64,000 nucleotides of DNA, from positions 1 to 64,000 of the forward strand of contig NZ_FRAU01000003.1 in NCBI RefSeq assembly GCF_900142415.1. The letters are read 5' to 3'. The DNA comes from Rhodothermus profundi (GTDB lineage Bacteria > Bacteroidota > Rhodothermia > Rhodothermales > Rhodothermaceae). The notes below the pieces were generated by a model. That model was not told where the DNA came from, made no database searches, and saw only the letters and a list, made by a program, of their open reading frames with translations. A program made the translations under genes and the position numbers. This document shows positions 26,421 to 36,859 of this stretch, in pieces (the first letter of the stretch is position 1; the number at the start of each line of letters is the position of its first letter).

Positions 26421-26468
26421 ATGCGTTATTGCTCATCAACAGAACGCAATCAGCACGCTTCCAATTGA
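26421..26468 (+). CDS. Possible 15-residue leader peptide
   Basis: ATG at 26421 is preceded by GGGAGG about 6 bases upstream and encodes MRYCSSTERNQHASN before TGA at 26466. The stop falls just ahead of the ribosome-binding sequence of the next short frame, a spacing typical of translational coupling. It could be a regulatory leader of the gltBD transcript or chance. There is no run of one amino acid that would suggest classical attenuation. Confidence 0.3.
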   Translation: MRYCSSTERNQHASN

Positions 26469-26479
26469 CAGGAGGGCGT

Positions 26480-26653
26480 ATGAATCACCTTGCTTCTCGT
26501 CGGTCTGACAGGTGGTGGGTTCCCGAAGACAACGGGAAGCAGGGTGGTGTGTGTCGGGCGTGCGCCAGGCGGTTTCGTGCTGTACGACCTTGGAGGGTGC
26601 CGGAGCTCCTTATCACGGCCCCTACGGGCCGCGTAGCAACGATTACTGCCTGA
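26480..26653 (+). CDS. Possible 57-residue small protein
   Basis: ATG at 26480 has a strong AGGAGGG ribosome-binding site 4 bases upstream. The product is basic (many Arg) with a WWVP motif near residue 12 and a single C-x-x-C pair (VCRAC) near residue 34, compatible with a tiny nucleic-acid- or metal-binding protein. I recognise no family. It lies between the 15-codon frame and gltB, whose start is 95 bases further on. It may be a genuine small protein or a leader ORF. Confidence 0.35.
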   Translation: MNHLASRRSDRWWVPEDNGKQGGVCRACARRFRAVRPWRVPELLITAPTGRVATITA

Positions 26654-26748
26654 ATCCTCCAACCTGGCGACCCCGGCTGCCTTTCCTCCTCTTTTGATAC
26701 CATCCTACGATAGCAGCGCAGACCGGGGCGCCACAACCCCGGGTTGCG

Positions 26749-29700
26749 ATGCGCCTGCAGAACCAGCGTTTCGAACAGCAGTCGCTGATCGACAGACAGA
26801 CACATGACGCCTGTGGCGTCGGGTTTATCTGCACGTTGACAGAGGCTCCTTCCCACCGGATCGTACAGGAAGGCCTGCAGATCCTGGTGCGCTTAAGCCA
26901 TCGCGGCGCCTGCGGCTGCGACGAGCGCACAGGAGACGGAGCGGGCATCCTGGTTCAGTTGCCTGATCGGTTTTTGCGGGAAGTGGCGCAGGCAGCCGGC
27001 ATTCAGCTACCCGAGCCCGGTGCCTACGCCGTGGGTATGCTGTTTCTGCCCAGCGATCCAGAGCCACAGCAGGCCTGCCGGGATGCCTTTGAACGGTTGG
27101 TGCAGGCGGAAGGACAGCAGGTGCTGGGTTGGCGTCGCGTGCCTACCCATTCCGAGGTGCTGGGCGTGTCGGCGGCAGCCGCAGAGCCTGCCATCTGGCA
27201 GGTGTTTGTGCAAGCAGCTTCCGGGCTTGATGGAGAAGCTTTCGAAAGGAAACTGTTTGTTATCAAGCGCCGGGCCCGACACGTCATCTCCCATTCGGAT
27301 TTTTACGTGGTCAGCCTGTCGGCTCGCACGCTGGTCTACAAGGGCATGCTGACGCCCGAGCAATTAAGCCAGTACTATCCGGATCTGACCGATCCACGCT
27401 TTGCGAGCCGGCTGGCTCTGGTGCATTCTCGTTTTAGCACGAATACATGGCCCCGCTGGCCGCTGGCGCAGCCCTTCCATCTGCTGGCGCATAACGGCGA
27501 AATCAACACGCTCCGCGGTAACATCAACGCGTTGCGCGCGCGAGAAGCCCTCCTGCGCTCAGAGCTGCTGGGAGATGATCTGGCCCGAGTGCTGCCGCTG
27601 CTGGATGAGACCGGCAGTGATTCGCAGATGCTGGACGCCATGATCGAATTGCTGTACCGGGCCGGGCGCTCGCTGCCGCACGCGCTGCTGATGACTATCC
27701 CCGAGGCCTGGGCGCACGACGACTACATGGACGATGCGCGGCGCGCTTTCTACGAATACCATGCATGTCTGATGGAGCCCTGGGACGGCCCCGCCGCCGT
27801 CTGCTTTACCGATGGACGCTACATAGGAGCTGTGCTCGACCGCAACGGCCTGCGGCCGGCGCGCTACACCATCACGCGCGACGGGCTCGTCGTGCTGGCT
27901 TCTGAAGTAGGCGTGCTCGACCTGGAGCCAGAACGGGTGGTCGAAAAAGGGCGGCTGCAACCCGGACGCATGTTTCTGGTGGACCTAGATGAAGGACGGG
28001 TTGTACGCGACGAAGAAATCAAGGCCTCGTTGAGCCGGCGCCGGCCGTACCGCCTCTGGCTGCAGACGCATCTCCGGACAGAAGCGCACCTGCCCGCAGC
28101 TCAGGTGCTGCCCCGCGCGTCTAATCCGGAGACGCTGCGCCAGCAGCAACGTCTGTTTGGCTACTCGCTGGAAGAGCTACGGCTCATCCTGGCGCCTATG
28201 GCCCAGAAAAAAGAGGATCCGGTAGGCTCCATGGGCGATGACACGCCCCTGGCCGTTCTCTCAGACTTCCCACGGCTGATTTATGACTACTTCAAGCAAC
28301 TCTTTGCGCAGGTAACCAACCCGCCCATTGATGCAATTCGCGAAGTGCTAGTCACTTCGCTGCATACCTATCTGGGAGGGGAAGCTAACTTGCTGGACGA
28401 AACCCCCGAGCAGGCCCACCGGCTTCGTCTGGACCATCCCGTATTGACGCCAGAGCAACTGGCCCGCATCCGGGCCCTAGATGAGGAAAACTTGCGGGCT
28501 ATTACGCTCCGCGCAACGTTCGACATTGCAGCAGGAGGGAAAGGACTGGTGGCTGCGCTGGAGGCCCTGTGCCAGCAAGCGGTTGAAGCCGTTCAGCAAG
28601 GAGGTACCATTCTGGTGCTTTCTGACCGGGAAGCAGGCTCAGGACAGGCGCCCATTCCTGCTGCGCTGGCGGTAGGGGCGGTGCACCACCACCTGATTCG
28701 CACCGGGCTGCGGGCGCGCTGTAGCCTGGTGGTCGATAGCGGTGAGCCCCGCCAGGTCCATCACCTGTGCGTCCTGGTCGGCTACGGAGCGGACGCTGTC
28801 TGCCCCTACCTGGCGCTGGAGACCGTGGCCGATCTGGTGCGCATGGGAGAAATTACCGGGTTGCACGTGCGCGAAGCCCAGCAGCACTACATCAAAGCGC
28901 TCTGCAAGGGGCTGCTCAAGGTGATGTCCAAAATGGGCATCTCGGTGTTTCAAAGCTATCGAGGCGCCCAGATTTTCGAGATTGTAGGGCTAAGCGCCGA
29001 GGTGGTCGACCGCTGCTTTGCAGGTACCGTGTCTCGTCTGGGAGGGGTGGGCTTCGACGTGCTGGCTGAAGAGGTGCGCCGCCGCTACGAGCAGGCCTAT
29101 CCAGCCACTCCGGTGGTCCAGGTACCTGCAGATGAACTGGATCGGGGCGGCCTGTACCAGTGGCGGCGCGGCGGGGAGCACCACCGGTATCATCCGCTGA
29201 CGGTAGCCAAGCTCCAGCACGCTGTTCAGAAGCGGGATCCAGAGGACTACGAAGCCTTTGCGCGGTTGGTCAATGACGAAAGTCGCCAGTTGTGTAAGCT
29301 GCGGGGGTTACTGGACTTCATCCCGGCAGCGCGGCCGATTCCACTGGAAGAGGTTGAGCCCTGGACGTCCATTGTGCGTCGCTTCAAGACCGGGGCGATG
29401 TCCTTTGGCTCGATCAGCAAAGAGGCCCACGAGGTGCTGGCAGAAGCAATGAACCGGATCGGGGGCAAGAGTAATACGGGCGAGGGCGGGGAAGACCCGG
29501 AGCGGTATGCTCCCGATCATCCGCGTCGCAGCGCGATCAAGCAGGTTGCCTCCGGGCGCTTTGGGGTTACCATTGGCTATCTGGCAAGCGCCGATGAGAT
29601 TCAGATTAAGATGGCCCAGGGTGCCAAGCCAGGCGAAGGAGGCCAACTGCCAGGCGAAAAGGTTTATCCCTGGATCGCTCGCGTGCGCCACTCTACCCCA

Positions 29701-31278
29701 TGGGTAGGGCTGATCTCACCCCCTCCCCATCACGACATTTATTCCATTGAAGATCTGGCGCAGCTCATTTACGACCTCAAGCAGGCCAATCCCACCGCTC
29801 GCATCAGTGTGAAGCTGGTGGCCGAAGCAGGGGTGGGCACGATAGCGGCCGGGGTCGCCAAAGGGGGAGCTGATGTAATCCTGATCAGCGGACACGACGG
29901 AGGCACCGGAGCCTCGCCAATCACCTCCATCCTGCACGCAGGACTGCCCTGGGAGCTGGGCCTGAGTGAGACGCACCAGGCACTGGTAGCCAACGGATTG
30001 CGCGAACGCGTCATCGTGGAGGTGGACGGACAACTCCAGACAGGGCGCGACGTGGCGATTGCGGCGTTGCTGGGGGCGCAGGAGTTTGGTTTTGCCACCG
30101 CGCCGCTGGTGGCTATGGGATGCATTCGCATGCGCAAGTGCCACCTGAATACCTGTCCAGTTGGTATTGCCACGCAGGATCCTGTGCTGCGCAAGAAATT
30201 TACCGGACAACCGGAGCACGTTATCAACTATTTCTACTTCGTAGCCGAGGAGCTGCGTCGGATTATGGCGCAGCTTGGCTTCCGGACCGTCGAGGAAATG
30301 GTCGGCCGGGTGGATCGGCTGCGCATTCGATCGACCAACCACTGGAAGGCTCGCTACCTGGACCTGCGGCCGCTTGTTCAAAAAGTCGAAACGCCCGAAA
30401 TACTGCGGCCCTTCACGCAAAAGCTACCTGCGTCCCGCAACACATCCACGCTCGACGAGCGTCTCCTGCCGCGTCTTAAGCCAGCACTGGAACGCCAGGA
30501 GCCGGTTCGACTGCACGTGGCTATTCGCAACACGGACCGAACTGTCGGGGCACGCATCAGCTACGAAGTCGCTACGCGCTACGGGGAAAGCGGACTGCCC
30601 GAAGATACGATCTGGCTGGATTGTGAAGGATCGGCTGGCCAGAGCTTGGGGGCCTTTCTGGCACCCGGGGTGACGCTGCGCGTCATCGGGGAAGCCAACG
30701 ATTACTTCGGAAAAGGGCTCTCCGGCGGCAAACTCATTATTCACCCGCCAGAAAATGCTGCCTATCCGGCCGAGACCAACATCATCATCGGCAACGTAGC
30801 CCTCTACGGCGCCACCTCCGGGGAAGCGTATATCCGGGGACGTGCTGGCGAACGCTTTGCCGTGCGCAACAGTGGAGCCCGTGCCGTTGTGGAAGGCGTG
30901 GGCGACCACGGCTGCGAATACATGACGGGCGGACGCGTGGTCGTGCTCGGACCTACCGGCCGCAACTTTGCCGCCGGCATGAGTGGGGGCATTGCCTATG
31001 TGCTGGACGTGGATGGTCTGTTTGCCGAACGCCACTGCAACCTGGAGATGGTTGAGCTCATGCCGGTAGTCGAAGAGGCAGATATCGCAGAGTTACGCGA
31101 AATGATAGAGCGCCATTACGCTTACACAGGCAGTCCAATAGCCCGCTGGGTGCTGGAGGATTGGCCGGATATTCTGGGCCGGTTTGTCAAAGTCTTTCCC
31201 ATTGACTACCGGAAAGCACTCGAACGTCTGGCCCGAGAGCAGGAAGCCGCGGCTGTGCAACAACATCTGGCTGCCTGA
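26749..31278 (+). CDS. gltB: Glutamate synthase large (alpha) subunit
   Basis: GltB transfers the amide of glutamine to 2-oxoglutarate, giving two glutamates, and with GltD forms the NADPH-dependent GOGAT complex. The product is 1509 residues. The catalytic Cys22 of the class II amidotransferase ([11 protein letters not shown]) is exposed by removal of a 21-residue propeptide. The central and FMN-binding domains follow, including [16 protein letters not shown] and the substrate loop [14 protein letters not shown]. The 3Fe-4S ligands are C1125, C1131 and C1136 ([12 protein letters not shown]). The C-terminal GXGXG beta-helix domain includes [19 protein letters not shown]. gltD follows 30 bases later. 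The upstream leader has repeats and small ORFs that may set expression by nitrogen status. Confidence 0.97.
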   Translation: MRLQNQRFEQQSLIDRQTHDACGVGFICTLTEAPSHRIVQEGLQILVRLSHRGACGCDERTGDGAGILVQLPDRFLREVAQAAGIQLPEPGAYAVGMLFLPSDPEPQQACRDAFERLVQAEGQQVLGWRRVPTHSEVLGVSAAAAEPAIWQVFVQAASGLDGEAFERKLFVIKRRARHVISHSDFYVVSLSARTLVYKGMLTPEQLSQYYPDLTDPRFASRLALVHSRFSTNTWPRWPLAQPFHLLAHNGEINTLRGNINALRAREALLRSELLGDDLARVLPLLDETGSDSQMLDAMIELLYRAGRSLPHALLMTIPEAWAHDDYMDDARRAFYEYHACLMEPWDGPAAVCFTDGRYIGAVLDRNGLRPARYTITRDGLVVLASEVGVLDLEPERVVEKGRLQPGRMFLVDLDEGRVVRDEEIKASLSRRRPYRLWLQTHLRTEAHLPAAQVLPRASNPETLRQQQRLFGYSLEELRLILAPMAQKKEDPVGSMGDDTPLAVLSDFPRLIYDYFKQLFAQVTNPPIDAIREVLVTSLHTYLGGEANLLDETPEQAHRLRLDHPVLTPEQLARIRALDEENLRAITLRATFDIAAGGKGLVAALEALCQQAVEAVQQGGTILVLSDREAGSGQAPIPAALAVGAVHHHLIRTGLRARCSLVVDSGEPRQVHHLCVLVGYGADAVCPYLALETVADLVRMGEITGLHVREAQQHYIKALCKGLLKVMSKMGISVFQSYRGAQIFEIVGLSAEVVDRCFAGTVSRLGGVGFDVLAEEVRRRYEQAYPATPVVQVPADELDRGGLYQWRRGGEHHRYHPLTVAKLQHAVQKRDPEDYEAFARLVNDESRQLCKLRGLLDFIPAARPIPLEEVEPWTSIVRRFKTGAMSFGSISKEAHEVLAEAMNRIGGKSNTGEGGEDPERYAPDHPRRSAIKQVASGRFGVTIGYLASADEIQIKMAQGAKPGEGGQLPGEKVYPWIARVRHSTPWVGLISPPPHHDIYSIEDLAQLIYDLKQANPTARISVKLVAEAGVGTIAAGVAKGGADVILISGHDGGTGASPITSILHAGLPWELGLSETHQALVANGLRERVIVEVDGQLQTGRDVAIAALLGAQEFGFATAPLVAMGCIRMRKCHLNTCPVGIATQDPVLRKKFTGQPEHVINYFYFVAEELRRIMAQLGFRTVEEMVGRVDRLRIRSTNHWKARYLDLRPLVQKVETPEILRPFTQKLPASRNTSTLDERLLPRLKPALERQEPVRLHVAIRNTDRTVGARISYEVATRYGESGLPEDTIWLDCEGSAGQSLGAFLAPGVTLRVIGEANDYFGKGLSGGKLIIHPPENAAYPAETNIIIGNVALYGATSGEAYIRGRAGERFAVRNSGARAVVEGVGDHGCEYMTGGRVVVLGPTGRNFAAGMSGGIAYVLDVDGLFAERHCNLEMVELMPVVEEADIAELREMIERHYAYTGSPIARWVLEDWPDILGRFVKVFPIDYRKALERLAREQEAAAVQQHLAA

Positions 31279-31308
31279 ACAATACCCTGTCGTTAAGCCA
31301 AACAGCAT

Positions 31309-32787
31309 ATGGGATCCCTGCGAGGTTTTATTGAAATTCCCCGCGAAAACCCTGAAAAACGACCGGTCGAAGAGCGGGTTCGGGACTTCCGCGAAGTTTA
31401 CCGGCTACTGCCGGACGAGCGCGTGCAACGGCAGGCCGCCCGCTGCATGGATTGTGGCATTCCGTTCTGCCACGCCGGCTGTCCGCTGGGCAACGTAATC
31501 CCCGAGTTCAACGACCTGGTGTACCGCAATCGCTGGCGGGAGGCCTATGAGCGGCTGCGTGCTACAAATAACTTCCCAGAATTTACAGGACGCGTATGCC
31601 CGGCACCCTGCGAATCGGCCTGTGTGCTGGGGCTGATCGAACCACCGGTTACGATTGAGCAAATCGAATGGGCCATTATCGAACGGGCTTTTCGGGAAGG
31701 ATGGGTGAAGCCCGAACCCCCAGCGCAGCGCACCGGCAAGCGAGTGGCCGTCATTGGATCAGGACCGGCCGGGTTGGCCTGCGCGGACCAGCTTAACCGG
31801 GCCGGCCACTGGGTTACCGTCTTTGAACGGGATGATCGCATCGGCGGCCTGCTACGCTACGGAGTGCCTGACTTCAAAATGGAAAAGTGGGTAATCGACC
31901 GGCGGGTCGCCATCCTGGAAGCGGAAGGCATTACTTTCCGCACCGGTGTACATGTAGGCCTGGACTATCCCGTCGATCAACTCCGACGCGATTTTGATGC
32001 GATTGTCATCTGCACAGGGGCTACGCAACCGCGTGATGTCAGGGTGCCCGGACGCGAGCTGGCCGGCATTCACTTCGCATGGGAATACCTGTGGCAGGCA
32101 ACCAAACGGGTGGCCCACGATGACCTTGAAGCAGCCGGAATCCCCATCATTGACGCGGCCGGCAAAAATGTAATTGTCATTGGGGGAGGCGACACGGCCA
32201 GCGACTGTATCGGTGTAGCCAACCGCCAGGGAGCTCGTTCGATCACAAACTTTCACATCTGGCCAGCCCCTCCCAAGGAGCGAACGCCTGAAATGCCCTG
32301 GCCCTTTCATCCGCACCTGCTGCAGGTAACCTCCTCCCACGAAGAGGGATGCGAACGCGTATGGAGCGTGCAGACCGTTGCCTTTGAAGGGCGCCATGGC
32401 CACGTCGAGCGCGTCATTACCGTGGACGTCGAGCCTGGACCACCAGGCCCGGACGGACGGCGCACGCGCCGGGAAGTGCCCAATTCGCGCCGCGAATGGC
32501 CAGCTGACCTGGTGCTCATTGCTATCGGGTATGAAGGCCCTGAGCGGAGTCCCTTGCTGGAGGCCCTGGGGGTGGCACTGGACGAGCGAGGACGCGTCAA
32601 AGCGGACGCGCATTTTCAGACCAACGTCCCAGGCGTGTTCGTAGCGGGCGATGTCCATCGCGGCGCCTCCCTGGTGGTCTGGGCCATCTCAGAGGGACGA
32701 GAGGCCGCCCGGGGCGTTGATCAGTACCTGAGAGGGTATACTACCCTGCCTACAAAAGGCGAGGGAGATCTGCCCTTGCTCCGCTAA
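31309..32787 (+). CDS. gltD: Glutamate synthase small (beta) subunit
   Basis: GltD takes electrons from NADPH through FAD and passes them via 4Fe-4S clusters to GltB. The 492-residue protein has the N-terminal cluster-binding domain with C46, C49, C54 and C58 (CMDCGIPFCHAGC) and a second set in GRVCPAPCESACVLG near residue 100. The FAD Rossmann motif is AVIGSGPAGLACADQLNRAG (about residue 145) and the NADPH motif is VIGGGDTASDCIG. The C-terminal block TNVPGVFVAGDVHRGASLVV closes the FAD site. It is co-transcribed with gltB and is followed after 26 bases by thrB, linking glutamate supply to threonine synthesis in one run. Confidence 0.96.
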   Translation: MGSLRGFIEIPRENPEKRPVEERVRDFREVYRLLPDERVQRQAARCMDCGIPFCHAGCPLGNVIPEFNDLVYRNRWREAYERLRATNNFPEFTGRVCPAPCESACVLGLIEPPVTIEQIEWAIIERAFREGWVKPEPPAQRTGKRVAVIGSGPAGLACADQLNRAGHWVTVFERDDRIGGLLRYGVPDFKMEKWVIDRRVAILEAEGITFRTGVHVGLDYPVDQLRRDFDAIVICTGATQPRDVRVPGRELAGIHFAWEYLWQATKRVAHDDLEAAGIPIIDAAGKNVIVIGGGDTASDCIGVANRQGARSITNFHIWPAPPKERTPEMPWPFHPHLLQVTSSHEEGCERVWSVQTVAFEGRHGHVERVITVDVEPGPPGPDGRRTRREVPNSRREWPADLVLIAIGYEGPERSPLLEALGVALDERGRVKADAHFQTNVPGVFVAGDVHRGASLVVWAISEGREAARGVDQYLRGYTTLPTKGEGDLPLLR

Positions 32788-32813
32788 GCCAATCGCGCTA
32801 TCTTGACTCCGGT

Positions 32814-33791
32814 ATGGAAGCAGTAGCGTCGTCAATTTCTGTGGATTCTGATTGTCAGGGCAAGCGTGTGCGGGTCTGGGGCCCGGGTTCCCTGTCGAAT
32901 CTTGGGCCTGGTTTCGACGCGCTGGGCCTTTGCATTCAGCATCTGGGCGACCGGGTCGAAGCCTGGCGCATCGAAACGCCGGGTGTGAGGCTGGTGGAAA
33001 CCAATGGCCCGCCGGGATCCACCATCCCCTCCGATCCGGCTACGAATACAGCAGCGGTGGCCGCAGCCGCCGTGCTGCGCCAGGCAGGCGCCTCATACGG
33101 ACTGGCCTTGCGCCTGCACAAAGGGTTGCCATCAGGTTCGGGACTCGGGGGATCAGCCGCCAGCGCCGTGGCCGGTGCCTGGGCTGCCAACTTACTGCTG
33201 GATCAGCCGTTGCCCAAGGAGGCGCTGGTCGAGGCCGTGCTTGAAGGAGAAGCGGTTGCCTCAGGCAGCCGCCATGGCGACAACGTGCTGCCTGCCCTGT
33301 TTGGCGGCCTCGTGCTTGTGTCGGCCAGTGATCCCACATGCTACCGGCGCATTCCGCTGCCCGCTCCACCTGCCATTGCCCTGATACTGCCCCGCGTGGA
33401 GATTCTGACGCGTTCAGCGCGTGACATGCTGCCCCGACGGGTGTCTCTGCGAGACGCCGTGCACAACGCGTCAGCCCTGGCCTTCCTGATCGATGCCTTT
33501 CGAGCAGGCGACTGGGAGACCGTGGGGCGCTGGATGATGGCGGACCGCCTGGTAGAGCCCGTGCGGGCTGCCCTGGTGCCCTGCTACGAAGCAGTCCGGC
33601 AGGCAGCCCTCGCTATCGGCGCGTTTGGGTGTGCGCTGACAGGATCAGGACCGGCCATGTTTGCGCTGGCCCGTGACGCAACGCATGCCCAACAGGTGCT
33701 GGCAGCCATGTGCGAAGCCTGCCAGGAGAGTGGAGTAGCAGTGAAGGGGTACGTTACCGCTGTTGATCTAGAGGGAGTGCGTCAGCTCTAA
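32814..33791 (+). CDS. thrB: Homoserine kinase
   Basis: ThrB phosphorylates homoserine with ATP, the penultimate step to threonine. The 325-residue product is a GHMP kinase. The N-terminal strand is VRVWGPGSLSNLGPGFDALG. The ATP-binding glycine loop is LPSGSGLGGSAASAVAGAW near residue 105. The C-terminal GHMP motif FGCALTGSGPAMFALA is near residue 270. It ends 4 bases before thrC, so the two are translationally coupled. thrA/hom and lysC are not in the window. Confidence 0.95.
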   Translation: MEAVASSISVDSDCQGKRVRVWGPGSLSNLGPGFDALGLCIQHLGDRVEAWRIETPGVRLVETNGPPGSTIPSDPATNTAAVAAAAVLRQAGASYGLALRLHKGLPSGSGLGGSAASAVAGAWAANLLLDQPLPKEALVEAVLEGEAVASGSRHGDNVLPALFGGLVLVSASDPTCYRRIPLPAPPAIALILPRVEILTRSARDMLPRRVSLRDAVHNASALAFLIDAFRAGDWETVGRWMMADRLVEPVRAALVPCYEAVRQAALAIGAFGCALTGSGPAMFALARDATHAQQVLAAMCEACQESGVAVKGYVTAVDLEGVRQL

Positions 33792-33795
33792 AGCC

Positions 33796-35106
33796 ATGGC
33801 AACCGCAGAAGTTGTTCATTTTGTCAGCACCCGTGGAGAGGCCCCCGCGCTGACGTTCGACGCAGCATTGTTGCAAGGACTGGCGCCCGACGGCGGACTC
33901 TATATCCCCGAACGCATTCCCCAGTTGCCGCCTACCGTCTGGCAGCAGAAGCGGTCGTTTTCGGAGATGGCTGCCGACGTGCTCGCACGCTGGTTGCAAG
34001 GGGTCTTCTCTGAGGAGACAGTAGCACGGGTAACGGCCGAAGCCCTGTCCTTTCCCGTACCACTGGTGCCCCTGGGCGATGATCTGTACGTATTGGAGCT
34101 TTTCCATGGACCAACGCTTTCGTTTAAGGACGTGGGTGCCCGTACGATGGCGCGTCTGGCCCGCGAGCTACTGCGCCAGCGAGACGAACAACTGCTTGTG
34201 CTGGTGGCCACGTCGGGCGATACCGGGAGCGCGGTGGCCGATGGCTTTGCCGGCGTGGAGCGGGTGCGGGTAGGCCTGCTATATCCCTACGGCCAGGTGA
34301 GTCCGGTCCAGGAACGGCAACTGATTGTGCGGCGGCCCGGGGTGCAGGCCTTTGCAGTGCGCGGCACATTTGACGACTGCCAGCGGCTGGTCAAAGCCGC
34401 GTTTGCTGATCCCGACTTTGCGCGCGTGCGGCTTTCGTCGGCCAATTCTATTAACATTGGGCGGTTGTTGCCGCAGATGCTTTACTATATCTGGGCCGTG
34501 GCGACAGGAAACTTTGAGGAGGTGGTCTTTTGCGTGCCCAGTGGCAATCTGGGCAATCTGACGGGAGGCGTGCTGGCTGCGCTGAGCGGATTGCCGGTCC
34601 GACGCTTTATTGCCGCACACAACGCAAATGACTTCTTCCCTCGCTTTCTGGCAGGCGAGCAGGCGGCTTTTGGTCCCTCGCGCCGCACGCTCTCGAATGC
34701 GATGGACGTCGGCGCACCGAGCAATTTTGAGCGATTGCAGGCGCTGCTGGGAACGTCGATGCCGGCGCGCATCTGGGGCACCAGCGTCTCCGACGAGGCG
34801 ACGCTGGCTACTATTCGACACATCTATGAAACGACCGGCTATCTGCCCGACCCCCACACGGCCGTAGGACTGGAAGCCGCCCGCCGCTACCGAGCGGCAA
34901 CAGGGGATCGGACGCCGCTTGTGGTGCTGGCTACGGCGCATCCCGCCAAGTTCCCTGAGGTCATGCAGCAGGCGCTGGGGTTCAAGCCAGAGGCGCCGGA
35001 GACCCTGGCTCGGCTCTGGAAGCAGGACGTGTCGGTGGTGCATGTCAATGCCGAACTGGAAGCCCTGAAAGCATATCTTCTGTCTGATGTGGCTGCCGGG
35101 GCATGA
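33796..35106 (+). CDS. thrC: Threonine synthase
   Basis: ThrC converts O-phosphohomoserine to threonine using PLP. The 436-residue protein belongs to the class with a distinct N-terminal domain (TRGEAPALTFDAALLQGLAP). The PLP-binding lysine is K111 in HGPTLSFKDVGARTMARL. The phosphate-binding region is ATSGDTGSAVADGF, and NSINIGRLLPQMLYY is a further family signature. It follows thrB by 4 bases. Its last 20 bases overlap the start of the next gene, continuing the operon. Confidence 0.95.
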   Translation: MATAEVVHFVSTRGEAPALTFDAALLQGLAPDGGLYIPERIPQLPPTVWQQKRSFSEMAADVLARWLQGVFSEETVARVTAEALSFPVPLVPLGDDLYVLELFHGPTLSFKDVGARTMARLARELLRQRDEQLLVLVATSGDTGSAVADGFAGVERVRVGLLYPYGQVSPVQERQLIVRRPGVQAFAVRGTFDDCQRLVKAAFADPDFARVRLSSANSINIGRLLPQMLYYIWAVATGNFEEVVFCVPSGNLGNLTGGVLAALSGLPVRRFIAAHNANDFFPRFLAGEQAAFGPSRRTLSNAMDVGAPSNFERLQALLGTSMPARIWGTSVSDEATLATIRHIYETTGYLPDPHTAVGLEAARRYRAATGDRTPLVVLATAHPAKFPEVMQQALGFKPEAPETLARLWKQDVSVVHVNAELEALKAYLLSDVAAGA

Positions 35107-35815
35107 TCCAGCCAATGTGGCACCAGAAGCGCTGGTGCAGGCCGAACCTCTGGTGCTGACATTTGAAGGCTTCAGGCCGGAAGCGTTTGCAGCGCTTGCT
35201 CGATTGAAAGCGCATCCGCACATTGAACAGTACCGCCGGGAAAAGCCGCTGCTTCGGCGGTACGTGCAGGAGCCCTTTAAAAGGCTGCGTGACGATCTGG
35301 TGGCGAACTGGGTGCTGCCCAGTGCACTGGCGCTGGAAACAGAGCGCAACGTGTTCAGTCGCTTTCTGAAAAACGATTTCGGGGCAGGCGGTTGTTATGC
35401 CCACTACTGGATGGCATTTTACCGGAGAGGACGTCGGCGGCTGGCTGATGTGCAGCTCATTGTGAGCTTGCATGCCGATGGGATACGAGTAGGGGTTTAT
35501 GCTGGAGAGCCAGCGCGCGCCGTGTGGCGGGCGGTGCGGGCGCGTTTGCCGGAGGCAGGCGAGGAGGTCTGGCGGTCGATTATTCCGTTATTGCAATTCA
35601 AGATCTATCCAAGAAAGGGAGAGGTGCGATGGGTGCGCGTGCAGGAGGACTTCCGCTGTTTATCGAAGCTATTAAAGGGAGCTGAAGGGATCTGGGCAGG
35701 GCGGGCGCTGTCACGGGCAGAAGTGTTGCACCAGGGACCCGAAATGGTCCACTGGATCTTGGAAACCTGGCGGATCGCCTGGCCCCTGTATCGTTTCTGC
35801 TGTGCCGTCAGTTGA
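35087..35815 (+). CDS. DUF2461 / McrB-N-terminal-like protein
   Basis: The 242-residue product starts inside the last codons of thrC. Its middle part, with FEGFRPEAFAALARLKAH, an ERNVFSRFLKND stretch and HYWMAFYRRGRRRLADVQ, resembles the domain I associate with DUF2461 proteins and with the N-termini of some McrB-type restriction ATPases. No AAA motor follows, so it is a stand-alone domain. This match is from memory of the pattern and is tentative. The C-terminus contains two helices rich in Trp and Arg. The overlap with thrC suggests operon membership, but no role in threonine synthesis is apparent. Confidence 0.6.
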   Translation: MWLPGHDPANVAPEALVQAEPLVLTFEGFRPEAFAALARLKAHPHIEQYRREKPLLRRYVQEPFKRLRDDLVANWVLPSALALETERNVFSRFLKNDFGAGGCYAHYWMAFYRRGRRRLADVQLIVSLHADGIRVGVYAGEPARAVWRAVRARLPEAGEEVWRSIIPLLQFKIYPRKGEVRWVRVQEDFRCLSKLLKGAEGIWAGRALSRAEVLHQGPEMVHWILETWRIAWPLYRFCCAVS

Positions 35816-36067
35816 GATGGCCATGGGATTCATGAGGTGGTGAGATGCTTGAAGCGGTATCAGGTTGTGAGCTTATCGACCTTTGGTGTCTGGACGTATA
35901 GCAAGTTGATCTCATCAGATCTGAGGGCGCAGGTAGCACTGGCGTTTCAGGTAGGCAGAGGAATTCGATGAGGGCAGAAGGGGACACTTCTAAAGGGGCC
36001 GTTATTGCATCATAAAAATCGGTGGAGTATCATAGAGCAATGGGTTCAGGCATATGGAGATTAACTC
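35816..36067. other. Gap before the crotonase gene
   Basis: This 252-base gap has lower GC than its neighbours. A short frame (LKRYQVVSLSTFGVWTYSK from about 35850) ends after roughly 43 codons and has no start or ribosome-binding site, so I do not call it. It presumably holds the promoter for the gene at 36068. Confidence 0.3.
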
Positions 36068-36856
36068 ATGGAGTTGGTACACGTGCAGATTGAAGGGCCA
36101 GTGGCCACGCTGACGCTGAACCGTCCCGAGAAACGCAATGCGTTAAGCGGAGCCCTGGTTACAGCGTTGCGCCAGAAGCTGACGGCTGTGGCCGATCACG
36201 CGGAGGTGCGCGTAGTGGTATTGACGGGGGCGGGCAAAGTTTTCTCAGCCGGAGCGGATCTGGCGGAGCTGGCTCGACTGCAGACGGCAACGACCGAAGA
36301 GAATCTGGCCGACTCAGAGCGGCTGGCTGCGCTATTTCGGCAACTGGCGTACTATCCGAAGCCGGTGATTGCCCGATTGAACGGCCATGCTATTGCTGGT
36401 GGATGCGGACTGGCCGTCGCCTGCGACTTTGCCATAGCAGCAGCCGGTAGCAAACTTGGCTTTACCGAGGTGCGCATAGGCTTTGTGCCGGCTATTGTAG
36501 CGACGTTTGTGCTGCGCCGGGTAGGGGAGACGGTTGCTCGCGATCTGCTCCTGCGCGGACGACTCATAGAAGCCGAGGAAGCCGTTCGGCTGGGACTTAT
36601 CCACCAGGTAGTGCCGGGCGAAGCGCTGGACGCTACCGTACAGGCCCTTGCCCGGGAGCTGGCCACGGAAACCAGTCCGTCGGCGGTGGCAATGACGCGC
36701 CGGTTGCTGGCAGACCTGCCTGGCTTAAGCCTGGATGCTGCGCTGGCTTATGCCACGCGGGTCAATGCACTGGCGCGCGGGACGGCCGACTGCAAGGCGG
36801 GCATTCGTGCGTTTCTGGAAAAACAGGATCCACCCTGGCGTAAACCGGGCGACTGA
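36068..36856 (+). CDS. Enoyl-CoA hydratase/isomerase (crotonase) family protein
   Basis: Crotonase-fold enzymes act on acyl-CoA thioesters. The 262-residue product keeps the family N-terminus (VATLTLNRPEKRNALSGAL), the oxyanion-hole segments GKVFSAGADLAEL and NGHAIAGGCGLAVACDFAIA, and one catalytic Glu in FTEVRIGFVPAIV. The position of the second catalytic Glu appears to be Asp (VARDLLLRGRLIEA). The pattern GFVPAIVATFVLRRVG resembles methylglutaconyl-CoA hydratases of leucine breakdown more than beta-oxidation hydratases, but substrate specificity is not certain. The next gene starts 3 bases after its stop. Confidence 0.87.
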   Translation: MELVHVQIEGPVATLTLNRPEKRNALSGALVTALRQKLTAVADHAEVRVVVLTGAGKVFSAGADLAELARLQTATTEENLADSERLAALFRQLAYYPKPVIARLNGHAIAGGCGLAVACDFAIAAAGSKLGFTEVRIGFVPAIVATFVLRRVGETVARDLLLRGRLIEAEEAVRLGLIHQVVPGEALDATVQALARELATETSPSAVAMTRRLLADLPGLSLDAALAYATRVNALARGTADCKAGIRAFLEKQDPPWRKPGD

Positions 36857-36859
36857 GCC

